Positions 1-12,003 of a stretch of DNA of 64,000 nt are shown here, one piece after another. The position numbers and the translations under genes are program-made. The DNA is from Nocardia mikamii NBRC 108933 (GTDB lineage Bacteria; Actinomycetota; Actinomycetes; Mycobacteriales; Mycobacteriaceae): positions 124,001-188,000 of the forward strand of contig NZ_BDCM01000015.1 in assembly GCF_001613505.1 (NCBI RefSeq). The letters run 5' to 3'. The stretch's first letter is position 1; the number at the start of each line of letters is the position of its first letter. The notes beneath the pieces were generated by a model. It ran no database searches. It worked only from the letters and a program-made list of their open reading frames with translations, and was not told where the DNA came from.

Positions 1-130
1 CGTACGCTTCCGAGTATTCCGTCGTGTGTGACGCGCCGTCGTCCGGATGCCGGCCCGATGCGCCGAGCTTCTCGGTCGGCTTATCGGGTGAATCCGGACG
101 CTGCGCCCACGGGTCGCTCGGATTCGTCAT
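1..130 (-). CDS. N-terminal fragment of a hydrophilic Pro/Asp-rich protein (runs off left edge)
   Basis: An ATG at 130 opens 43 codons that run off the window (MTNPSDPWAQRP..., then a Ser/Glu/His-rich stretch). A start of this type, hydrophilic and rich in Pro, Asp and Ser, is common in actinobacterial membrane proteins whose hydrophobic segment comes later, but no membrane segment is visible here. It lies downstream of clpB on the same strand and is separated from it by a strong hairpin, so it probably has its own promoter. Function unknown; the reading frame is supported by codon use and its clean start only. Confidence 0.55.
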   Translation of the reverse strand, partial: MTNPSDPWAQRPDSPDKPTEKLGASGRHPDDGASHTTEYSEAY

Positions 131-217
131 GCCAACCAGGGTAGGTGCAGATCGGCGTTGCTTCAGCGAAGTGCGCGGACAGGTGGATCGGGGCGGGCGG
201 AATCGGGCGCATACGCG

Positions 218-254
218 GGGGCGCGGTGTGCGATTCACTCACACACCGCGCCCC
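218..254 (-). terminator. Hairpin downstream of clpB
   Basis: A perfect 13-bp stem (218-230 pairs with 242-254) with an 11-nt loop lies 17 nt past the clpB stop codon. It has no T-tract, as is usual in GC-rich actinobacteria. It probably ends the clpB transcript before the next minus-strand gene. Confidence 0.7.
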
Positions 255-271
255 GGGATCGAGCCCGGTCG

Positions 272-2839
<2,568 letters not shown>

Positions 2840-2913
2840 GATCACCTTCCTACGGTCGTCTCGCGTGGTTGTCGGTCAGGTCCGCGCGGGCCGCACGGAC
2901 TCTTCTGGACAGT

Positions 2914-2942
2914 TCAACGCGGTAGGAGTTGAGTCTGTTCCG
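2914..2942 (-). promoter_or_regulatory. SigH/SigR-type promoter of clpB
   Basis: On the minus strand CGGAAC (2942-2937) and CGTTGA (2919-2914) are separated by 17 nt. This matches the GGAA(C/T)-N17/18-GTT pattern of actinobacterial SigH/SigR thiol-stress promoters, and clpB is a known target of that sigma class in relatives. It overlaps the HAIR element. Prediction from motif only. Confidence 0.5.
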
Positions 2943-2948
2943 CTCAAG
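2928..2948. promoter_or_regulatory. HAIR operator (HspR site) of clpB
   Basis: GTTGAGT-N7-GCTCAAG matches the HspR-associated inverted repeat consensus CTTGAGT-N7-ACTCAAG in 12 of 14 positions. It lies about 90 bp upstream of the clpB start and overlaps the predicted SigH-type promoter, so HspR bound here could block that promoter. hspR itself is in this window. Confidence 0.8.
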
Positions 2949-3116
2949 TTTGACATATTCTCCGAACCTGTGGCCAATCGTTTCACCCTCGGCGGATCTG
3001 GGTAAAGTGATCCGCTCATCACCGTACGACCACGGTTTTTTCGGGGATACTGGTCCACGGAGGCCGACGACACGGCAGTGGTCGTCGGACACATTGAAGG
3101 AAAGGAAGCTCGCGTC

Positions 3117-4274
3117 GTGGATGCGCGTTCGGCAGCGCTGGTCCGCGCCAACTTCCGATCGATCGTCGAGGCGCCGCAAGGGCCCGAACGACTGATCGGC
3201 GCGTTTTACAGGCATCTGTTCGCGGAGGCTCCCGGCCTGCGCGAGTTGTTCCCGCACACGATGGATATGCAGCCCAAGCGGGTGTGTACCGCCATCCAGT
3301 TCGTGCTGGATCATCTGGAGAACTGGGACCGCGCCCAGCGGTTCCTGGAACAGTTGGCTCTCGACCACCGCAAATACGGTGTCGAGGCGGCACATTACGA
3401 TGCCGCCGGACGCGCGTTACTCGCTGCCTTCGTCACCTACAACGGCCCGCTCTGGACGCATGATCTGGAGGACGGCTGGCGCGATATCGCGATCCTCATC
3501 TCGGCCTCGATGGCCATCGGCGCCAATTCCGATACCTCACAACCGTATTGGGAGGCCACGGTGGTCGGGCATCGGCGGGTGCTCGACGATCTGGCGATCG
3601 TGCGGCTGCAATCCGAGGAGCCGATCCCCTATCAGGCCGGCCAGTACGTACCGGTGTCGATCCCCCAGCGGCCGAAGATGTGGCGGTATCTGTCCCCGGC
3701 GATTCCCACGAACCCGTACGGCGAGATCGAATTCCACGTCCGCAAGATCCGCACCGGGTGGGTCAGTCCCGCGATCGTCGCCGAAACCGAGGTCGGCGAC
3801 ACCTGGTTGATCGCCGGACCGCTGGGCGGCCTGCACATCGACACCGGATCACAGCGCGATGTGCTGATGATCGGCTCCGGGACCGGAATCGCGCCGCTGC
3901 GTGCCCAATTGATCGAGATGGGCCGGCGCGGCGTCAACCCGCGCGTGCACTTCTTCATCGGCGGCCGCTATCCGTGCGATCTCTACGACGTGGAGAACAT
4001 GTGGCAGCTGTCGCTGAGCAATCCGTGGCTGACAGTGGTGCCGGTCTGCGAGAGCGATACGAATCCGTGGTGGCATCCGCATCCGCCCGCCGATCCGCCC
4101 TACGGCATGCATCGGCGGCTGATCGGGAATTTGGGCGCGGTCGTGGCCAGCTTCGGTTCGTGGTCGGATCGGCAGATCCAGATCGCCGGATCGGCGCGGA
4201 TGATCGCCGACACCAAGCGGGCGCTGCTGGCGGTCGGCACCCCCGAACACATCATCAGCGCCGATCCCGTATGA
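3117..4274 (+). CDS. Flavohaemoglobin (globin-FAD-NAD(P) reductase), copy 1
   Basis: Two-part haem/flavin protein. The globin domain (1-130) has the B10-region Tyr in FYRHLF (Y31) and the proximal His in ALDHRKYG (H84). A ferredoxin-reductase domain follows, with FAD motif MWRYLSPAIP and NAD(P) motif GSGTGIAPLRAQ. The closest family I recognise is the type II flavohaemoglobin of M. tuberculosis (Rv0385), also divergent from clpB; that type has been linked to D-lactate oxidation rather than classical NO dioxygenase activity. I use the GTG at 3117, eight nt after a GGAAAGGAAG ribosome site, giving 385 residues. The reading frame stays open 13 codons further upstream. Likely cytoplasmic, in redox or NO defence. 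Confidence 0.88.
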   Translation: MDARSAALVRANFRSIVEAPQGPERLIGAFYRHLFAEAPGLRELFPHTMDMQPKRVCTAIQFVLDHLENWDRAQRFLEQLALDHRKYGVEAAHYDAAGRALLAAFVTYNGPLWTHDLEDGWRDIAILISASMAIGANSDTSQPYWEATVVGHRRVLDDLAIVRLQSEEPIPYQAGQYVPVSIPQRPKMWRYLSPAIPTNPYGEIEFHVRKIRTGWVSPAIVAETEVGDTWLIAGPLGGLHIDTGSQRDVLMIGSGTGIAPLRAQLIEMGRRGVNPRVHFFIGGRYPCDLYDVENMWQLSLSNPWLTVVPVCESDTNPWWHPHPPADPPYGMHRRLIGNLGAVVASFGSWSDRQIQIAGSARMIADTKRALLAVGTPEHIISADPV

Positions 4275-4399
4275 GCGGCAATCGGTAGGCAACCGGGCGT
4301 CCGCGGCGTACCTTGGTGGGCGGGCCGGAACGCACGGGACCGGGCCCGGCACAAGACTTTTCGGACGCGGCAGATATCCCGCGGATCACAGGAGGAACG

Positions 4400-5185
4400 G
4401 TGACGTTGGGTCCGGATGAGACCGGCGAGATTCGGCTGGACGCGCCGACGGAATGGTCGTCGACCGTCGTCGGACATCATCGGCTGCGCCACGATCTCGC
4501 GGTGGTCCGGTTGATCGGCGAATTCGTCCCGTTCGAACCGGGCCAGTCGGTGGAGGTCCAGATTCCGCAGCATCCGGGTATGCGACGCCGGCTGTCACCC
4601 GCACTGCCGCCCTCCCTGGACGGCAAACTGGAATTCCACGTCCGCACCGTCCCGGGCGGATGGTGCAGCGGATCGATCGTCACCGAGACGGCCCCCGGCG
4701 ACGAGTGGCGGATCAGTGCCCCGGCGGGGTGGCTGAGCGTCGACCCCGGCACCACCGACCTCGTGATGATCGCCGGCGGAACGGGTTTGGCGCCGATGCG
4801 CTCACTGCTGCTGGATCTGTCCCGTCGCCCGCAGCCGCCGCGCACCCACCTGTTCATCGGTGGACGCAGCCCGCGCGACCTCTACGCCTCCGACATGCTC
4901 TACCTGCTCGCCGGCGATATGCCCTGGCTGACGGTGATCCCGGTGGTCGAGAGGGCCGAGGATCCGAACTGGGTCGACCAGTGGTACGAGAGCTGCCGCG
5001 TGGATGTCGGATTCGATGTCGACGAAATGCTCGAGGGCACGCTGGCCGATGTGGTGGGCGATATGGGCCCGCTGCTGCACCATCAGGTCCTGGTGTGCGG
5101 CTCGCCCGGAATGACCCAGGCCACGCTGGAAGTGCTGGTCAATACGGGCACGCCGGCGGAGGCGATTCGCTTCGACGGGCTCTGA
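4400..5185 (+). CDS. Globin-less flavohaemoglobin-type reductase
   Basis: A 261-residue FAD/NAD(P) oxidoreductase that aligns along its length with the reductase half of the two neighbouring flavohaemoglobins: an EW-SSTVVGHHRL start, FAD motif MRRRLSPALP, NAD motif AGGTGLAPMRSLL, then FIGGRSPRDLY. It has no globin domain. The GTG at 4400 follows an AGGAGG site by four nt, so translation starts right at the reductase domain and this looks like a designed stand-alone protein rather than a random truncation. The FAD-binding stretch has Arg-Arg where the paralogues have Arg-Tyr, so flavin binding may differ. It lies 125 bp downstream of copy 1 on the same strand and is probably co-transcribed. 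Its electron acceptor is unknown. Confidence 0.8.
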   Translation: MTLGPDETGEIRLDAPTEWSSTVVGHHRLRHDLAVVRLIGEFVPFEPGQSVEVQIPQHPGMRRRLSPALPPSLDGKLEFHVRTVPGGWCSGSIVTETAPGDEWRISAPAGWLSVDPGTTDLVMIAGGTGLAPMRSLLLDLSRRPQPPRTHLFIGGRSPRDLYASDMLYLLAGDMPWLTVIPVVERAEDPNWVDQWYESCRVDVGFDVDEMLEGTLADVVGDMGPLLHHQVLVCGSPGMTQATLEVLVNTGTPAEAIRFDGL

Positions 5186-5214
5186 TCCGCCCCGGGACCC
5201 GCTTCGGCGGACGT

Positions 5215-6384
5215 CTAGAACAGCGGATCGTGGCGGATGTTCTCGGTGGGCGTGCCCGCCGCCATCAACCGGAATTTGGTGGTCTGCACCGTACTCGGTG
5301 ATCCGACGATCTGGACATCGCAGTCCGACCAGTCGCCGCCGCGGGCCACGACGGCTCCGATCTGTCCCGTTTCGCGCGGCGCTATGCCCGGAAGATCGGG
5401 TTCGACACGCTCGGGATGGTAGTACCACCAGGGGTTGTCGTCGCTTTCGGTGACCGGAACGACGGTGAGCCATCTGTTCGCGACGGCCAGTTCGCTCAGC
5501 GTCGGCAGATCGTAGAGATCACACGGATGGTGTCCGGCGACGAACAGGTGGACCTTCGGATTGGATCTCCGTTGCGACATCGCCAGCAATTGTGCGCGCA
5601 GCGGCGCGATTCCGGTGCCGCAGCCGACCATCAGCATCTTGCGGCGCGTGTTGCGCGGAACCCCGAGCCCGCCCAGCGGCGCCCCGAGCAGCCACTGGTC
5701 GCCGATCGCGGTGTGGCCGGCCATCGCCGGACTCACCCAGCCGCCGCTGACGCTGCGAATATGGAATTCGATCTCGCCCTCGGGGTTCGCCGGAATCGCC
5801 GGGGACAGGTATCGCCACATCCGCGGGCGGGCCGGGATCTGCACGCTCACATACTGTCCTGCCGCATAGGACATGGGCTGGTCGAGTCGCAGCCGGACGA
5901 CGACCAGATTGCACAGCACCTCGCGATGTTCGACGACGGTTCCGGTCCAGACCGGCGGTGTCGTCTCCAGTTCGGCGGCGCCGATCATCGTCTCGGCGAT
6001 CAGCCCGAGGCCGGCGTCCCAGGCCTGCTCCACCTCGTCGGTCCACAATTCGGTTCCGGCGTGGGCTCGCAAGGCGCACTTGAGCGAATTGCCCACGGCG
6101 GCATAATGTTCGGCGACCACACCGTATTTCCGATGGTCGCGACCGAGCTGGGCCAGGAAGGGCAGCAGTTGCTCGGGCTCCTCCAGCCGGTCCACGGCAT
6201 AGCCGATGGCCTTGACCAGCCGGTCGCGCTGCACCTCCAGAGCGGCGGGGAAGAAATCCCGGAGCTGTGGATATTCGGTGAACAGCAGAGCGTAGAAGGA
6301 GCGGGCGAGCTGTTCGGGGCCGCCGTCCTCCGCGGCCACCGCCTTGAACGTCGTTCTGATCAACGCGACGGTCCGCGAATCCAT
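5215..6384 (-). CDS. Flavohaemoglobin, copy 2
   Basis: A second full-length paralogue (389 residues), convergent with the reductase gene and only 29 bp from its stop codon. The globin part (MDSRTVALIRTTF...) has FYALLF at helix B and GRDHRKYGV for the proximal His; the reductase part has MWRYLSPAIP and GCGTGIAPLRAQL. The ATG at 6384 is chosen because it matches the start of copy 1; the open frame runs 69 codons further upstream in sequence with no resemblance to the family. No strong ribosome site is seen (a weak GGGG lies about 10 nt upstream). It probably shares substrate class with copy 1, but its separate promoter suggests different regulation. Confidence 0.85.
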   Translation of the reverse strand: MDSRTVALIRTTFKAVAAEDGGPEQLARSFYALLFTEYPQLRDFFPAALEVQRDRLVKAIGYAVDRLEEPEQLLPFLAQLGRDHRKYGVVAEHYAAVGNSLKCALRAHAGTELWTDEVEQAWDAGLGLIAETMIGAAELETTPPVWTGTVVEHREVLCNLVVVRLRLDQPMSYAAGQYVSVQIPARPRMWRYLSPAIPANPEGEIEFHIRSVSGGWVSPAMAGHTAIGDQWLLGAPLGGLGVPRNTRRKMLMVGCGTGIAPLRAQLLAMSQRRSNPKVHLFVAGHHPCDLYDLPTLSELAVANRWLTVVPVTESDDNPWWYYHPERVEPDLPGIAPRETGQIGAVVARGGDWSDCDVQIVGSPSTVQTTKFRLMAAGTPTENIRHDPLF

Positions 6385-6587
6385 TTGTCCACAACCCCAT
6401 TTCGCACGTCGAACACGGGCCGGTCCGGTGAGCGCGGTGCCGCCGGACACGCGGCGCAGCCGATGGAGACCGAGTGTAGGCGAGGTTTGCCGGGCGCGGG
6501 ACGCACTGATGGAACAACAGGGAGGTAATTCGGCCGAACCAAGGTCCGCGGGCGTGTAGGCCCCTGGAAACCGACCCAAAGACCGTG

Positions 6588-6610
6588 ACACGCCATGTAT
6601 TTCGGCGTGT
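6588..6610. repeat. Short inverted repeat between flavohaemoglobin 2 and hspR
   Basis: ACACGCC-N9-GGCGTGT, a perfect 7-bp inverted repeat, lies about 200 bp upstream of flavohaemoglobin copy 2 and downstream of the hspR operon terminator. It could be an operator or chance. The rest of the 380-bp gap 6385-6766 shows no gene. Confidence 0.3.
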
Positions 6611-6696
6611 TCGGGAGTGGTCCTGCATGGCCCGATACGCGATTTTCAGATTTGCCGGTTGCATGCTGGGTCGCCGTCCGGCACCCGGATACGCGA

Positions 6697-6722
6697 ACAG
6701 CGTCCCCGATCGGGGACGCTGT
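6697..6722 (-). terminator. Perfect 26-bp palindrome ending the dnaK-hspR operon
   Basis: Bases 6697-6709 are the exact reverse complement of 6710-6722, centred on GATC, with GGGGACGCTG in the stem. It lies 45 nt beyond the hspR stop codon. As RNA it forms a very stable hairpin (the central bases serve as the loop), consistent with transcription termination. Confidence 0.7.
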
Positions 6723-6766
6723 CGCACAGTGTGTTCGGTCGCGGAGCGATGCCGCGCCGACCTCGC

Positions 6767-7162
6767 TTACCGCCGTTTGTTGCGCGGCTGCCACACCACC
6801 AGTGCGGTGCTGCGTTGCGGCGGAGACAGATCGGGCCGATGCCCGGCCCGCAGGCGTTCGACCTCGGCGGTCAATTCACCCACCCGCTGCTGCAGCGCCT
6901 CGACCTGATTGGTGAGTTCGATGATCCGCTTGATCCCGGCCAGATTGACGCCCTCGTCCTGGGACAGGCGCTGCACCTCGCGGAGCAGTTCCACATCGCG
7001 GGACGAATAACGCCGGCCGCCGCCGGACGTGCGTTGCGGCGTAACCAATCCCAGCCTGTCGTAGGTCCGCAACGTCTGCGCGTGCATTCCCGCCAGCTGA
7101 GCCGCCACCGAGATCATGAAGTACTCGGTGCCGGTTGCCCGATTCTTCGGATCACCGTTCAT
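6767..7162 (-). CDS. hspR: Heat-shock repressor HspR (MerR family)
   Basis: A 131-residue MerR-type repressor that binds HAIR elements; in relatives DnaK acts as its co-repressor, giving feedback control of chaperone levels. The N-terminal winged helix (YFMISVAAQLAGMHAQTLRTYDRLGLVTP, read in part) with the MerR wing SGGGRRYSSRDVELL is followed by a dimerising coiled coil rich in Leu and Glu and an Arg-rich tail. The ATG at 7162 overlaps the dnaJ stop codon by one nt (TAATG), which indicates translational coupling. Candidate targets in this window are the HAIR sites upstream of dnaK and clpB. Confidence 0.95.
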   Translation of the reverse strand: MNGDPKNRATGTEYFMISVAAQLAGMHAQTLRTYDRLGLVTPQRTSGGGRRYSSRDVELLREVQRLSQDEGVNLAGIKRIIELTNQVEALQQRVGELTAEVERLRAGHRPDLSPPQRSTALVVWQPRNKRR

Positions 7163-8334
7163 TACGCACCTGCCCAACCTGCGCGCGGGTCGAACCCGCC
7201 GGCCTTCTCCGCCTCCGCGTAACGCCGTAGCGCCTCGGCGGCTTCGTCGTCCAGCTTCTGCGGTACCGCGACCTTCACCGTGACCAGCAGGTCACCGGCG
7301 CCGCCGCCGCGCTTGGGCACACCGCGCCCGCGCACCCGCAGCGTCCGGCCGTCGGCGGTGCCGGGTGGCACCTTCACCCCGACTCTGCCTTCCAGTGTAG
7401 GCACGGAAACCGTTGTACCCAGCACCAATTCGCTGTAGCTGACCGGCAGCACCAGGGTCAGGTCGTCGCCGTTGCGGCCGAAGACCTTGTCCTGACTGAC
7501 ATGGACGGTGACGTACAGGTCACCGGCCGGCGCGCCGCGCAGACCCGCCTCGCCCTGACCGGCCAGCCGGATCCGCTGCCCGTCGCGCACCCCCGGCGGA
7601 ATGCGTACGGTGATAGTGCGGGTCCGGTTCTGGATACCGGTGCCGTGACAGTCGGTGCAGGGATCGTCGATGATCGATCCCGTTCCACGGCAGTCGTCGC
7701 AGGGTTCGCTGAACCCGAACGCGCCCTGGTTGCGGCTGATCACGCCGGTTCCGTTGCAGTGCGGGCACACTCGCGGGCTGGTGCCCGGCTTGGCGCCGCT
7801 GCCGTGACAGGTCGTACACGGCGACGGACTGGTCATCCGCAGCGGAACGGTCACGCCCTGGGCCGCCTCGCGGAACCCGAGAGTCGTCTCGGTCTCCACA
7901 TCGCTGCCCCGTCGCGGGCGCGACGTGGTCCGGGTGCCGCCGCGGTTGAACAGGCCGCCGAGGATATCGCCCAGACCGCCGTCACCCGCCCCGGCGGCCG
8001 CACCGCCGAAGATGTCACCCAGGTTGAATTCGTTGGAGAAGCCACCACCGCCGGTGTAGCCGCCACCCGGTGCGTAACCGCCGCGGCCGAAACCGCCGCT
8101 GGCGAACAACCGCCGGGCCTCGTCGTACTCCTTGCGCTTCTCCGGATCGGCCAGCACGGCGTGGGCCTCGCTGACCGCTTTGAAACGCTCCTCGGCCTTG
8201 GTATCTCCCGGATTCTTGTCCGGATGCAGATCCCGGGCCAGTTTCCGGTAGGCCTTCTTGATCTCGTCCTGGGTCGCGCCGGAGGAAATACCCAGCTCTT
8301 TGTAGAAGTCCTTTTCCAGCCACTCCCGATTCAC
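7162..8334 (-). CDS. dnaJ: Co-chaperone DnaJ
   Basis: Type I Hsp40 (390 residues) that delivers clients to DnaK and stimulates its ATPase. The J domain (about 10-75) has the HPD motif in LHPDKNPGD. A Gly-rich linker follows (about 80-130), then four zinc-binding CxxCxGxG repeats (CTTCHGSG, CPHCNGTG, CDDCRGTG, CTDCHGTG) and the C-terminal client-binding domains. It lies between grpE and hspR; the gap from the grpE stop to this start is 39 nt and it overlaps hspR by one nt. This is the operon-borne DnaJ1 of actinobacteria. A GGAGGAGATG ribosome site precedes the ATG. Confidence 0.96.
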   Translation of the reverse strand: MNREWLEKDFYKELGISSGATQDEIKKAYRKLARDLHPDKNPGDTKAEERFKAVSEAHAVLADPEKRKEYDEARRLFASGGFGRGGYAPGGGYTGGGGFSNEFNLGDIFGGAAAGAGDGGLGDILGGLFNRGGTRTTSRPRRGSDVETETTLGFREAAQGVTVPLRMTSPSPCTTCHGSGAKPGTSPRVCPHCNGTGVISRNQGAFGFSEPCDDCRGTGSIIDDPCTDCHGTGIQNRTRTITVRIPPGVRDGQRIRLAGQGEAGLRGAPAGDLYVTVHVSQDKVFGRNGDDLTLVLPVSYSELVLGTTVSVPTLEGRVGVKVPPGTADGRTLRVRGRGVPKRGGGAGDLLVTVKVAVPQKLDDEAAEALRRYAEAEKAGGFDPRAGWAGA

Positions 8335-8373
8335 CGGGCATCTCCTCCTTCCGTCACGTTGCGCGACTGTGTG

Positions 8374-9026
8374 TTACTCGGCACCGTCGGCATCTCGGCC
8401 GGCATTCGCAGTGTCCGACGAGTCGGACAGATCCGCTACCCCATCGGTGACTCCGACCAGCGCATGGCGCAGGACGCGGTCGCCGAAGCGGTAACCCTTA
8501 CGCATGACCACCCCGATCACCGGGTTGTGTCCCTCGCCCTCGTGCTGCACGGCCTCGTGCAGGGTCGGGTCGAAAGGTTCACCCTCGGCACCGAATTCCT
8601 CGAGGCCCTGCTTCTGCAGCGCGTCGGCGAGCTTGTCCGCGACCGACTTCAGCGGTCCGGACTCGAGATCGCCGTGGGCACGGGCACGATCCAGATCGTC
8701 GAGCACACCGAGCAATTCGGTGACCACCGCGGCCTTGGCCGAATCGATGGCGGCCTTGCGGTCGCGATCGACACGGCGGCGGTAGTTCGCGTATTCCGCG
8801 GTCAGTCGCTGCAGATCGGCTGTGCGCTCCGACAATTCGGCGCTGATGCTGTCGGCGAGGGCGTCACCCTCGGCGGCGGGGGCCGCGGCGGAATTCGCCG
8901 CGGCCTCGCTCACATCACCCTGCGGAGCGGACGGTTTCCCGTCCTGGTCGATCTTTCGGTTGTCGACGATGGTGACCGGCTCCTCTTTCGGGCCGTGGTT
9001 GTCGAGTGGCCCGCCACTGTGTTCCG

Positions 9027-9030
<4 letters not shown>
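8374..9030 (-). CDS. grpE: Nucleotide exchange factor GrpE
   Basis: GrpE (218 residues) releases ADP from DnaK. An acidic, Ala-rich, probably disordered N-terminus (1-65) precedes the long dimer helix (ELSERTADLQRLTAEYANYRR, read in part) and the C-terminal beta domain with FDPTLHEAVQ and VMRKGYRFGDRVLRHALV. The GTG start overlaps the dnaK stop by four nt (GTGA), typical translational coupling. The C-terminal tail is Asp/Ser-rich. Cytoplasmic; works with DnaK, DnaJ and ClpB. Confidence 0.96.
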
Positions 9031-10868
<1,838 letters not shown>

Positions 10869-10985
10869 AGTGGTTCCTCCTAGGTGATGTAACTGTGTGT
10901 GGTGCAGGGGCGACCCTGCGCGTGGCACCGTTCGTGCCGGTCGGACCTCGCCCCTGACACCGCACGGAGCACGGTCCTCAGCAAC

Positions 10986-11006
10986 ACTGAGCGTGGTCGG
11001 CTCAAT
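10986..11006. promoter_or_regulatory. HAIR-like site 1 at dnaK promoter
   Basis: ACTGAGC-N7-GCTCAAT is a degenerate HspR inverted repeat. It overlaps the predicted -10 of the dnaK promoter and lies 118 bp before the ATG. Confidence 0.6.
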
Positions 11007-11033
11007 CCTGCCCCCCGATCCCGTCGGAGTCAA
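11004..11033 (-). promoter_or_regulatory. Predicted dnaK promoter
   Basis: On the minus strand TTGACT (11033-11028) and AGGATT (11009-11004) are 18 nt apart, a plausible housekeeping-sigma promoter. HAIR-like sites flank it on both sides, one overlapping the -10. The 5' untranslated region would be about 130 nt. Confidence 0.5.
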
Positions 11034-11040
11034 CCAGAGA

Positions 11041-11061
11041 CTTGAGCCGCTTGCACTCAAC
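11041..11061. promoter_or_regulatory. HAIR site 2 upstream of dnaK
   Basis: CTTGAGC-N7-ACTCAAC matches the HAIR consensus in 12 of 14 positions. It lies just upstream of the predicted -35 and 55 bp from HAIR site 1 (about five helical turns), so two HspR dimers could bind on the same face of the DNA. Confidence 0.8.
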
Positions 11062-11194
11062 CTTGCGTCGAACAGCTCAACGAGCGGGGCGGACGGTTCA
11101 TTCCCGGCGGGGCGAAAAATTTTCCCGCGCCGGCGGCGATCACCCGGCCGGGCACCGCGATACGCGGATGACCAGGCGTTTCGATCTCCAGGGC

Positions 11195-11845
11195 TCAGCC
11201 GACGGCCGCGAGCACCTCGTCGGCCAGATCCTTGTCGAGACTCACCCGGACCAAGGCGGCGGCCAGTTCCGCGTCGTGACCGGAACGGCTCAGGCGATCG
11301 AGCCGCTTCGGATCGGTCGACAGATGCAGGAGATCGGCGCCCTTGCGCGCCCGGTCGTCGAAGTGTGGGCGCACCCAGGTCCAGACGTCCTGCACCTCGC
11401 GCAGGAAGATCTCGGCGCCGGTCGGCCCTACGCCCTTGAACTGCTGCAGGAGTTCGGCCAGCCGATCCGGATCGCGATCCGCTTCGTCGGCCAGTTTCCG
11501 CAGGTCGCCGTGGTAGCGGTCGAGCAGGATCGTGGCGTTCTCACCGAGCCGGGTGGCGGTCGATTCGTCGTAGCGGCGGTAGTGGCCGCGTCCCAGCGCG
11601 TCGACGAGATCCTGCCAGCCGGCCTCGGCGACACGCTGCGGGGTGCGATAGCCACTCGATCTCAGTTCGCGCGCGGCGGCGACAGCGATATCGGCGGTGA
11701 TCGGGGCGCTCATCAGTTGAGCCAGCACCAGCAGCTGGAACAGCGGGGCCGGTTTGTCGGCGAGGGAGATTCCCGCCTCGGCCGCATAGGTCGTCCCCGC
11801 TCGGTCGAGCAGTTCCCGGGCGATCCGATCCTCGTTTCCGCTCAT
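11195..11845 (-). CDS. HhH-GPD (endonuclease III-like) protein
   Basis: A 216-residue protein with the helix-hairpin-helix signature of base-excision-repair glycosylases (FKGVGPTGAEIFLREVQDVW, about 140-160) followed by WVRPHFDDRARKGAD, where this fold usually carries its catalytic Asp. I see no Cys cluster for the [4Fe-4S] of true Nth proteins, so it is an HhH-GPD relative rather than endonuclease III itself. Catalytic activity is uncertain. Start: ATG at 11845, eight nt after GTGGGG; a GTG three codons upstream is the alternative. Monocistronic, between the dnaK promoter region and the DUF1707 pair. Confidence 0.7.
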   Translation of the reverse strand: MSGNEDRIARELLDRAGTTYAAEAGISLADKPAPLFQLLVLAQLMSAPITADIAVAAARELRSSGYRTPQRVAEAGWQDLVDALGRGHYRRYDESTATRLGENATILLDRYHGDLRKLADEADRDPDRLAELLQQFKGVGPTGAEIFLREVQDVWTWVRPHFDDRARKGADLLHLSTDPKRLDRLSRSGHDAELAAALVRVSLDKDLADEVLAAVG

Positions 11846-11934
11846 CTGCGACACCCCACTTTCGTCGACCGGCGATTCACTTCCCGGCTAACCCGAGACG
11901 CGCAGGTGAAACCCGCCCGAAAGGACGGGGCCGT

Positions 11935-12003
11935 GTTCACTGCCTCACGGCTGAGATCTTCACTGCCTTACGGCTGAGATGTTCACTGCCTCACGGCTGG
12001 GAC
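11935..12003. repeat. Three tandem 23-bp repeats at the end of a DUF1707 gene
   Basis: Units 11935-11957, 11958-11980 and 11981-12003 share the core TTCACTGCCT(C/T)ACGGCTG with two to four differences. The third unit contains the stop codon and last codons (Ser-Gln-Pro) of the gene at 11991-12812, so that 3' end has been copied twice downstream. Confidence 0.85.

Noticed and set aside
2914..2934. A second HAIR in clpB promoter (TCAAC...GTTGA)
   Set aside because: Arms have the wrong polarity and spacing for HspR; the TCAACG part is better explained as the SigH -10.
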